NCBI GenBank assembly: GCA_900319255.1
Contig: ONNU01000117.1
Span: 1-19,737, forward strand
Reading direction: 5' to 3'
Source: an uncultured Eubacteriales bacterium
Lineage (GTDB): Bacteria; Bacillota; Clostridia; Oscillospirales; Acutalibacteraceae
DNA: 19,737 nt
Below, in pieces: positions 13,652-19,737 of the stretch (the first letter of the stretch is position 1; each line of letters opens with the position of its first letter). A program made the translations under genes and the position numbers. The notes below the pieces were generated by a model. The model was not told the DNA's origin. It was given only the letters and a program-made list of their open reading frames with translations, and made no database searches.

Positions 13652-16189
13652 TTGGATATACAGGAATCTTTGTCAAAATCAAAAATAATTGACGTGGATA
13701 TCGAAAAGGAAATGAAAAAGTCCTTTCTTGATTATTCCATGTCGGTAATAGTATCGAGAGCGCTTCCTGATGTCCGTGACGGACTCAAGCCTGTACACAG
13801 GAGAATTCTTTATTCACAGTTTGAGGATAATCTTACTCCCGATAAGCCCTATAAAAAATGCGCTACCACCGTTGGTAACGTGCTGGGCAGATATCATCCT
13901 CACGGTGATGCATCGGTATATGATGCGCTTGTACGTCTTGCTCAGGATTTTTCCATGAGATATACTCTTGTTGACGGTCACGGCAACTTTGGTTCAGTAG
14001 ACGGAGACCCGCCTGCTGCTTACCGTTATACCGAAGCAAAAATGAGTAAGATATCTGTGGAAATGCTGACAGATATCGAAAAGGAAACGGTCGATTTTAT
14101 CCCGAACTATGATGACAGCCGCAAGGAGCCTTCTGTTCTGCCTTCAAGATTTCCGAATCTTCTGGTAAACGGTTCAAAGGGTATCGCAGTAGGTATGGCA
14201 ACAAATATCCCGCCTCATAATCTTGGCGAGGTCATTGATGCTGTAAACTGTGTTATAGATAATCCGGATGCAACTCTTGATGATATTATGATGTTTATCA
14301 AGGGTCCTGATTTTCCCACAGGAGGTATCATCATGGGAAAAAGCGGCATAAGAGCTGCTTATGCAACGGGAAGAGCTAAAATAACCGTCCGCGCAAAGGC
14401 TGAGATAGTCGAGGAAAAGAACGGACGCTTCAAGATCGTTGTTACTGAGATACCCTATCAGGTAAATAAATCAGAGCTTGTCCTCAGCATTGCCGAAATG
14501 GCAAAAAGCAAAAGGATAGACGGCATAACCGCCATCGAGGATCATTCCGACAGAAACGGTATGCATATTGAGATAACCGTAAGACGTGAGGCATCTCCCC
14601 AGATAGTTCTGAATAATCTTTATAAATATTCCCAGATGCAGGTGACCTTCGGAATTATAATGCTGGCTATTGTAAACGGCGTTCCGAAGATACTCAACCT
14701 CAAGGATATTCTCCAGAATTACATTGATTTCCAGGTGGAGATCATTACAAGAAGAACTCAGTATGATCTGAGAAAGGCTGAGGAAAGAGCGCATATTCTT
14801 GAAGGTCTGAAGGTCGCTATTGATTTTATTGACGAGGTAATAAAGATCATCCGCGCATCAAAGGATCAGCCCACCGCAAAGCTGAAGCTTTCTGAACGCT
14901 TCGGACTTGACGAGCCCCAGACACAGGCTATCGTATCCATGAGACTCGGACAACTTTCAGGTCTGGAAAGAGAGAAAATAGAAGAAGAGCTGGCAGCTCT
15001 TGTAGAAAAGATCGCAGATTATAAGGATATTCTTTCAAACGGCGAAAGACTTCTTGGAATAATCAAAAGTGAGCTTAATGTAATAAAGAGAAAGTTCACT
15101 GACGAAAGACGCACAGAAATAGCTATGGTCAGCGGCGAGGTGGATATCGAGGATCTTATCCCCTATGAGGACTGCGTAGTTACCATGACGAATCTGGGAT
15201 ATGTAAAGCGTCAGAAGCTTGATACCTATCATACCCAGCGCAGAGGCGGCAGGGGCATCAGCGGCATGAACCGCCGTGAAGAGGATGTCGCTACCGATAT
15301 GTTTGTTATCGGAACACATGATTATGTTCTGTTCTTTACCAATCTGGGCAGAGTATACAGACTTAAATGCTATGAGATACCGGAAGGCTCAAGAACCTCA
15401 AAGGGTATGAATATCAATAACCTTCTCCCCCTTTCCGGAGATGAAAAGGTTACTTCAATGATAAAGATACCGGAAGAGGGCGATGAGGATATGTACCTTG
15501 TAATGATAACCAAAAACGGTATCATAAAAAGAACGGCTACCGGTGATTTCAAGAGCAACAGAAAAGGCGGTCTTAATGCTATTTCACTTGATGAGGGTGA
15601 CGAGCTTACATGGGTACGTCTGACTGACGGTCATAATGAGCTTCTTGCAGCTACAAGAAACGGTATGGCTATCCGATTCAATGAAACTGATGTCCGCCCC
15701 ATGGGTCGTAATGCGCGCGGTGTCAAGGCTATAGCCCTCAGAGACGGCGACAGCGTTGTGGGAATGTCTGTACTCAGAGACGGCGCATTCATACTCACCG
15801 TATCAGAGACCGGCTATGGCAGACTTTCAAATATGTCCGATTACCGTATCCAGTCAAGAGGCGGCTACGGCATCAAGAATTATCATACCGATAAATTCGG
15901 CAAGGTCGCTGCAATCAAGGCGGTAGATCTGGATGACGATATCATCATGATTTCCGATAACGGCGTTATCATCAGGATCGAAGCTTCATCAGTAAGGATC
16001 TGCTCAAGACCCTCAAAGGGCGTAATCGTAATGAAAACGACCGATGACAGCAGAGTTGCCACCATTGCAAGACTTCCCCACGAGGATCCAAATGATAACG
16101 GAGATCCGGAGGATGAGGAAGCCGAGGATACAGAAGAAAACGAAACAGAAGCTGAAATTGATATTGAAGCTGAGAAAACAGAAGAATAA
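13652..16189 (+). CDS. gyrA: DNA gyrase subunit A
   Basis: GyrA makes the transient double-strand break and wraps DNA in the gyrase complex. The 845-aa protein has RALPDVRDGLKPVHRRILY (36-54), the helix HPHGDASVYDALV and the catalytic Tyr126 in AAYRYTE, preceded by Arg125. The GyrA box QRRGGRG is at 529-535, which marks it as gyrase rather than topoisomerase IV, followed by the beta-pinwheel C-terminal domain. The last about 35 residues are very acidic. Ala87 occupies the position of E. coli Ser83, while Asp91 matches Asp87; M. tuberculosis GyrA has the same Ala. The start is TTG at 13652 with AGAGGTG 8 nt upstream. The 155-bp upstream gap carries two inverted repeats, suggesting independent control. 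A strong terminator follows. Confidence 0.97.
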   Translation: MDIQESLSKSKIIDVDIEKEMKKSFLDYSMSVIVSRALPDVRDGLKPVHRRILYSQFEDNLTPDKPYKKCATTVGNVLGRYHPHGDASVYDALVRLAQDFSMRYTLVDGHGNFGSVDGDPPAAYRYTEAKMSKISVEMLTDIEKETVDFIPNYDDSRKEPSVLPSRFPNLLVNGSKGIAVGMATNIPPHNLGEVIDAVNCVIDNPDATLDDIMMFIKGPDFPTGGIIMGKSGIRAAYATGRAKITVRAKAEIVEEKNGRFKIVVTEIPYQVNKSELVLSIAEMAKSKRIDGITAIEDHSDRNGMHIEITVRREASPQIVLNNLYKYSQMQVTFGIIMLAIVNGVPKILNLKDILQNYIDFQVEIITRRTQYDLRKAEERAHILEGLKVAIDFIDEVIKIIRASKDQPTAKLKLSERFGLDEPQTQAIVSMRLGQLSGLEREKIEEELAALVEKIADYKDILSNGERLLGIIKSELNVIKRKFTDERRTEIAMVSGEVDIEDLIPYEDCVVTMTNLGYVKRQKLDTYHTQRRGGRGISGMNRREEDVATDMFVIGTHDYVLFFTNLGRVYRLKCYEIPEGSRTSKGMNINNLLPLSGDEKVTSMIKIPEEGDEDMYLVMITKNGIIKRTATGDFKSNRKGGLNAISLDEGDELTWVRLTDGHNELLAATRNGMAIRFNETDVRPMGRNARGVKAIALRDGDSVVGMSVLRDGAFILTVSETGYGRLSNMSDYRIQSRGGYGIKNYHTDKFGKVAAIKAVDLDDDIIMISDNGVIIRIEASSVRICSRPSKGVIVMKTTDDSRVATIARLPHEDPNDNGDPEDEEAEDTEENETEAEIDIEAEKTEE

Positions 16190-16196
16190 AAATTTC

Positions 16197-16229
16197 GGGA
16201 TCCGGGATAAGCTCCGGATCCTGTTTTTT
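16197..16229 (+). terminator. Intrinsic terminator after gyrA
   Basis: GGATCCGG (16198-16205) pairs perfectly with CCGGATCC (16214-16221) around an 8-nt loop, followed by TG and six T (16224-16229). It begins 8 nt after the gyrA stop and closes the dnaA-to-gyrA gene block. Confidence 0.9.
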
Positions 16230-16431
16230 ACCCGGCACCGGAAATTTTGCTGCTCACAATCGGAAAACAGTTTCAAAATAATAATATAACTGATACCATA
16301 ACCATATGAAAAAATACACTTTTCAGAAAATTCAATTACAATCCTGAAACTATATTCGTTAATATTAACTATATATCAATTATTGTTTTTGTATAAAAAA
16401 ACTTTTATTCTGTTATTATTATATATAACGG
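16230..16431. other. AT-rich intergenic stretch, nothing recognised
   Basis: Between the gyrA terminator and the next promoter lie about 200 bp of very AT-rich sequence. I see no ORF worth calling, no tRNA and no canonical riboswitch or T-box motif. It may simply insulate two operons. Confidence 0.5.
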
Positions 16432-16460
16432 TTGACAAAATTATTGTAATATGATAAAGT
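16432..16460 (+). promoter_or_regulatory. Promoter of the ABC transporter operon
   Basis: TTGACA (16432-16437) and TAAAGT (16455-16460) are 17 bp apart, with TG one base before the -10. The predicted start near 16467 leaves a leader of about 80 nt. Confidence 0.75.
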
Positions 16461-16469
16461 GTATATGCT

Positions 16470-16515
16470 GCCTTATAAAATAATTTATCGCTTTAAAGTG
16501 TATAAATGATAAGGC
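16470..16515 (+). promoter_or_regulatory. Nested inverted repeat in the ABC operon leader
   Basis: GCCTTAT (16470-16476) pairs with ATAAGGC (16509-16515), and inside it ATTTAT pairs with ATAAAT around CGCTTTAAAGTG. It begins at the predicted transcription start and ends about 20 nt before the AAGGAG site. It could be an operator or an mRNA fold. It has no T-box motif and no terminator U-tract. Confidence 0.45.
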
Positions 16516-16548
16516 ATATCGTATATGAGAATAAAAAGGAGAATAATC

Positions 16549-17652
16549 ATGAAAATTTCAACAAAGAGAATAACAGCAGCTCTTGCAGCTTCTGTTATGG
16601 TAATGGGTCTTATGGCAGGCTGTACAAATGATAAGGTAACAAATTCAAACAGCAGCGCTGCTTCAACAGAAGAGTCAACAGCTGCATCAACTGAGGAATC
16701 CACAGAGGAATCAGCTGCTTCAGAAGAGGGCAGCACAGAGCAGACAAAGGTCGAGGACGGCAAGGTATATAATATCGGTATCTGCCAGCTGGTTCAGCAT
16801 CCTGCTCTTGACGCTGCAACAAAGGGCTTCAGAGATAAACTCACAGAGCTTGCAGGCGAGGATCATGTAAAATTCGACGAGCAGAACGCACAGGGCGATT
16901 CTCCGACCTGCGCAACCATCTGCAACCAGTTCGTATCATCAAAGTATGATCTTATCATGGCTAATGCAACACCTGCTCTCCAGGCTGCTTCAACAGCAAC
17001 AGCTGATATCCCGGTAATCGCAACATCTATCACAGACTATGCAAGCGCTCTTGATGCCAAGGACTGGAACGGCAAGACAGGTACAAATGTAACAGGCACA
17101 TCTGACCTTGCTCCTCTTGCAGAGCAGGCTAATATTGTCAAGGAGCTTATCCCGGACGCTAAGACAGTAGGTATCCTCTATTGCTCAGCTGAGGCAAACT
17201 CAAAGTATCAGGCAACGGAGATCACAAAGAGCTTCACAGAGCTTGGCTATACAGTAAAAGAATATACCTTCACTGACTCAAACGATGTTGCTCAGGTAAC
17301 AACAACAGCCTGCAACGAGTCTGACGTAATCTATATTCCCACAGATAACGTAGCTGCATCAAATGCAGAGCTTATTGATACAGTTGCAACACCCGCTAAG
17401 AAGCCTATCATCGCAGGTGAGGAAAATATCTGCAAGGGCTGCGGTATCGCAACACTTTCCATCAGCTACTATGACCTTGGCTGTGCAACAGGTGAAATGG
17501 CTTATGATATCCTCGTAAACGGCAAGAACCCCGGCGAAATGGATATCAAGTATTCACCCAAGTTCACAAAGGAATATATGGCTGACAGAGCAAAGGCTCT
17601 CGGTATCACAATTCCTGACGGATATGAGGAGATCAAAGCAGACGCAGAATGA
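16549..17652 (+). CDS. ABC transporter substrate-binding lipoprotein (COG2984/TrpX-like)
   Basis: This is the extracellular solute-binding component of the transporter encoded downstream. The 367-aa product has a basic n-region, a hydrophobic core and lipobox LMAGC with lipidated Cys25, so it is membrane-anchored. Residues about 26-68 form a Ser/Thr/Glu/Ala-rich linker with repeated STEES units. The folded domain starts at KVYNIGICQLVQHPALDAA and shows the ABC_sub_bind family phrases QGD, IANATPALQAA-type (here MANATPALQAA), VTGTSD and GILYCSAEANS. Relatives include pneumococcal TrpX, but the family also holds uptake systems of other or unknown substrates. AAGGAG stands 8-9 nt before ATG 16549; an in-frame ATG 24 nt earlier would overlap the Shine-Dalgarno and give a non-signal-peptide start. 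It has its own promoter and leader. Confidence 0.93.
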   Translation: MKISTKRITAALAASVMVMGLMAGCTNDKVTNSNSSAASTEESTAASTEESTEESAASEEGSTEQTKVEDGKVYNIGICQLVQHPALDAATKGFRDKLTELAGEDHVKFDEQNAQGDSPTCATICNQFVSSKYDLIMANATPALQAASTATADIPVIATSITDYASALDAKDWNGKTGTNVTGTSDLAPLAEQANIVKELIPDAKTVGILYCSAEANSKYQATEITKSFTELGYTVKEYTFTDSNDVAQVTTTACNESDVIYIPTDNVAASNAELIDTVATPAKKPIIAGEENICKGCGIATLSISYYDLGCATGEMAYDILVNGKNPGEMDIKYSPKFTKEYMADRAKALGITIPDGYEEIKADAE

Positions 17653-17687
17653 TCTGCAGTATTTATATTAAATAGCTGTAATAAACT

Positions 17688-17718
17688 GCTTCACTCCCTG
17701 TTTTTCAGGGGGTGAAGC
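17688..17718 (+). other. Intercistronic hairpin between lipoprotein and permease genes
   Basis: GCTTCACTCCCTG (17688-17700) pairs with CAGGGGGTGAAGC (17706-17718) over 13 bp with one G-U pair and a TTTTT loop. No U-tract follows. Such hairpins often protect the 3' end of the binding-protein message and lower downstream expression, which would suit the lipoprotein-to-permease ratio. Confidence 0.7.
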
Positions 17719-17755
17719 AAATTGCGTATTAGTAATGAATTGGTTGGTGTTATAA

Positions 17756-18778
17756 ATGGATGGAATAATGGAATATTTCGGGTCACTTGATCCGACAGTA
17801 TTTGTGCAGTCCCTGCCCGGAAATATCGCTCAGGGCATACTCTGGGGTATTATGGCGCTCGGCGTTTATATTACCTTTAAAATACTTAATTTTGCAGATC
17901 TTACGGTTGACGGAAGCTTTGCAACAGGCGGCGCAGTTACCGCAGTAATGCTGATGAACGGCGCATCTATCTGGGTGGCAATGACCGTTGCATTCATTGC
18001 AGGACTTATTGCAGGCTTTGTTACCGGTATTCTTCATACGGTCTTTGGCATACCTGATATCCTTGCAGGTATTCTCAGCCAGATCGCGCTTTATCCTATC
18101 AATCTGCATATAATGAACAAATTCTCAAACATGCCTATCAAAATGGATAATTATGGCATGGTATTTTCCTTTGACGGTGAAAATCTGAATATTGCCGGTC
18201 TGCTTATTTCCATGAGAGATGTATATATGGCAATAATTGTTGCGGCAGTCATTGCAATAATAATCATGGGCGTAATGTACTGGTATTTCGGTACAGAGCA
18301 GGGCTCAGCTATCAGAGCAACAGGTGCAAACCCGAAAATGGCTGAGGCTCAGGGTATCAATATCAATCTTGATAAAATAATCGCTCTTGCTCTTTCAAAT
18401 GCAGTAGTTGCAACAGCAGGCAGCCTTATCGCTCAGTATCAGGGCTTTGCTGATGTAAACATGGGCAGAGGCGCTATCGTTATCGGTCTGGCTGCTGTAA
18501 TTATCGGTCAGGTCATCGGCGAAGCAATATTCAAAAAGCATTTCAATTTTATTGCAAGACTTGTTTTCGTTGTTATCGGCGGAGTGCTGTATTATCTGGT
18601 AATGGGTATCGTACTGTGGCTCAAGATGCCGCCGGAGGATCTCAAACTCTTCACAGCTATCATCGTTGCAATATTCCTCGCTATCCCCTACCTCAGAAAG
18701 AAAAGCAAGACCTCTTTCAAGAGAGTAACAAGGATGAACAAGAAACTGAATATAGAGGAGGTCTCAAAGGATGCTTGA
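17756..18778 (+). CDS. ABC transporter permease (COG4120/TrpY-like, BPD_transp_2)
   Basis: This membrane subunit is expected to form the channel with the ATPase encoded next. The 340-aa protein has about eight or nine hydrophobic segments, for example near 25-44, 52-68, 74-96, 156-177, 207-227, 266-288 and 297-313. The phrase NFADLTVDGSFATGGAV (45-61) and the cytoplasmic loop GSAIRATGANPKMAEAQGI (183-201), which should contact the ATPase, are typical of branched-chain-type permeases of this subfamily. The basic C-terminal tail is cytoplasmic. The start is uncertain: ATG 17756 and ATG 17768 (MEYFG) both lack a good Shine-Dalgarno, which may mean low translation. It follows the intercistronic hairpin and overlaps the ATPase gene by 8 nt. 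Confidence 0.93.
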   Translation: MDGIMEYFGSLDPTVFVQSLPGNIAQGILWGIMALGVYITFKILNFADLTVDGSFATGGAVTAVMLMNGASIWVAMTVAFIAGLIAGFVTGILHTVFGIPDILAGILSQIALYPINLHIMNKFSNMPIKMDNYGMVFSFDGENLNIAGLLISMRDVYMAIIVAAVIAIIIMGVMYWYFGTEQGSAIRATGANPKMAEAQGININLDKIIALALSNAVVATAGSLIAQYQGFADVNMGRGAIVIGLAAVIIGQVIGEAIFKKHFNFIARLVFVVIGGVLYYLVMGIVLWLKMPPEDLKLFTAIIVAIFLAIPYLRKKSKTSFKRVTRMNKKLNIEEVSKDA

Positions 18779-19568
18779 ACTCAGAAATGTATGCAAGACC
18801 TTTAACAAGGGTACTGTAAATGAAAAGGTCGCTCTTGACGGACTCAACCTCAAGCTGAACGAAGGAGACTTCTGTACAGTAATAGGCGGCAACGGCGCCG
18901 GAAAATCAACAATGCTGAATGCGATATGCGGAGTATGGCCGGTAGACAGCGGAATGATACTTCTCGGAAACGAGGATGTAACAGGCATGGCAGGCTATAA
19001 AAGATCAAAAAGCATCGGCAGGGTTTTCCAGGATCCCATGATGGGAACGGTCGCAGATATGGAGATCATAGAAAACCTTGCGCTTGCTGCAAGAAGAGGA
19101 AAGAGAAGAAGCCTTTCATGGGGTGTAACTAAGGCTGAGCATGAAAAATATTATGAAATGCTCAAGCAGTTTGACCTGGGACTTGAGGATCGTATGACCA
19201 GCAAGGTAGGTCTTCTCTCAGGAGGTCAGCGTCAGGCAATAACCCTTCTCATGGCAGCAATAAAAAAGCCGAAGATCCTTCTCCTTGACGAGCATACAGC
19301 CGCTCTTGACCCCAAGACCGCAGCCAAGGTGCTTGAGCTCAGCGACAAGATAGTATTTGAAAACGGGCTTACCGCGCTTATGGTAACTCATAATATGAAG
19401 GACGCATTAGCTCATGGAAACAGGCTTATTATGATGAATAACGGAAAGATAATATTCGATGTATCAGGCGAAGAAAAGAAGAAGCTGAAAAAAGCAGACC
19501 TTCTTGAGAAATTCTCCAGTGTAAGCGGTGAAGAGCTTGATAATGACAGAATGCTGCTTTCTAAATAG
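18771..19568 (+). CDS. ABC transporter ATP-binding protein (COG1101/TrpZ-like)
   Basis: This cytoplasmic ATPase powers the transporter encoded by the two preceding genes. The 265-aa protein has Walker A GGNGAGKST (39-47), a Q-loop at VFQDPM (85-90), signature LSGGQ (149-153), Walker B ILLLDE (169-174) with D-loop ALDP (178-181) and switch His207 in MVTHN. The unusual DEHTAALDP after Walker B is typical of the COG1101 group. AGGAGG stands 10 nt before the ATG, and the ATG overlaps the permease stop by 8 nt, so the two are translationally coupled. The charged tail EEKKKLKKADLLEKF is common in this group. No further transporter gene follows within the window. Confidence 0.95.
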   Translation: MLELRNVCKTFNKGTVNEKVALDGLNLKLNEGDFCTVIGGNGAGKSTMLNAICGVWPVDSGMILLGNEDVTGMAGYKRSKSIGRVFQDPMMGTVADMEIIENLALAARRGKRRSLSWGVTKAEHEKYYEMLKQFDLGLEDRMTSKVGLLSGGQRQAITLLMAAIKKPKILLLDEHTAALDPKTAAKVLELSDKIVFENGLTALMVTHNMKDALAHGNRLIMMNNGKIIFDVSGEEKKKLKKADLLEKFSSVSGEELDNDRMLLSK

Positions 19569-19683
19569 TTATTACCTGGATCCGTGAATCTGACATTTCC
19601 GCTTCGGGCGGCTAAAGGGGTTCTGGCTGTTCTGCTTTCATGCCCTGAGACATGCTTCATTAGTATTTCTGCTTTGGTGAAAT
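19569..19683. other. Intergenic stretch after the ABC operon, no gene supported
   Basis: The 115 bp after the ATPase stop are less AT-rich than other gaps here and carry a small CCGC-TTCGG-GCGG hairpin (around 19600). Open frames cross it on both strands, but none has a good start with a ribosome binding site or a recognisable protein. Confidence 0.4.
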
Positions 19684-19733
19684 CAAAAGGTGGAAACCAC
19701 AAGGGGTGTCCCCCTTGAGTTTTCCCCCTTTTG
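19684..19733. repeat. 50-nt imperfect palindrome at the window edge, possible terminator or dispersed repeat
   Basis: CAAAAGG-T-GGAAA (19684-19696) pairs with TTTCC-C-CCTTTTG (19721-19733). Inside it CAAGGGG (19700-19706) pairs with CCCCTTG (19711-19717) around a TGTC loop. It lies about 115 bp after the ATPase stop. No long U-tract follows on the plus strand within the window. It could end the ABC operon from both sides or be part of a repeat; the window stops four bases later. Confidence 0.5.
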
Positions 19734-19737
19734 CAAT

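Noticed and set aside
19412..19702. 96-codon minus-strand frame over the end of the ABC ATPase gene and the right gap
   Set aside because: It overlaps a well-supported gene for half its length, has low-complexity Ser/Phe composition typical of a shadow frame, and no clear start signal.

Overview
This window is the chromosomal replication-origin region of a low-to-mid-GC Gram-positive bacterium. The gene order rpmH-rnpA-yidD-yidC-jag-mnmE on one side and dnaA-dnaN-S4 protein-recF-remB-gyrB-gyrA on the other is the classic Firmicutes origin layout. Protein details (DnaA domain IV, GyrB, a long YidC loop) resemble Clostridia of the Ruminococcus/Oscillospiraceae group; that placement is my judgement from recall, not a search. 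All genes point away from the rpmH-dnaA-dnaN region, as expected for leading-strand genes diverging from oriC.

Left arm (minus strand, 1-4107): a strong promoter at 4078-4107 drives rpmH (44 aa, GTG start), then rnpA, yidD (4-nt overlap with rnpA), yidC and jag. This is the ribosome / RNase P / membrane-insertase cluster. A hairpin plus U-tract after jag probably ends the operon. mnmE follows and is cut by the window edge after about 319 codons.

Origin (4108-6422): the rpmH-dnaA gap (about 650 bp) holds the dnaA promoter, whose -35 box sits inside two tandem 9-mers of the type TTTTCAAC(A/T). The dnaA-dnaN gap (458 bp) holds ten more TTCAAC-type 9-mers within about 170 bp. They are followed by TTATCAACC, a GC-rich spacer, a run of CTA/TTA trinucleotides and an AT tract. 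This copies the layout of the B. subtilis unwinding element (DnaA box, GC spacer, DnaA-trio, AT-rich DUE), but the boxes carry A where the usual TTATCCACA has C at position 6. I did not find TTATCCACA in either intergenic region. I infer that these are the organism's DnaA boxes and that they also autoregulate dnaA. An inverted pair of the same 9-mer lies upstream of gyrA.

Right arm (plus strand, 4651-16229): dnaA, dnaN, an S4-domain protein, recF and a RemB-like regulator are tightly packed. Two tandem zinc-ribbon membrane proteins of unknown function follow, then gyrB, a YcxB-like membrane protein, a hotdog thioesterase and gyrA. gyrA ends at a clear intrinsic terminator. GyrA carries Ala at the position of E. 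coli Ser83.

Far right (16432-19737): a separate operon with its own TTGACA promoter and a foldable leader encodes a lipoprotein, a permease and an ATPase of the COG2984/COG4120/COG1101 ABC family (TrpXYZ-like; substrate not shown by sequence). A 13-bp hairpin separates the lipoprotein gene from the permease gene. A 50-nt long imperfect palindrome lies at the window edge. I saw no tRNA, rRNA, CRISPR, insertion sequence or phage genes.
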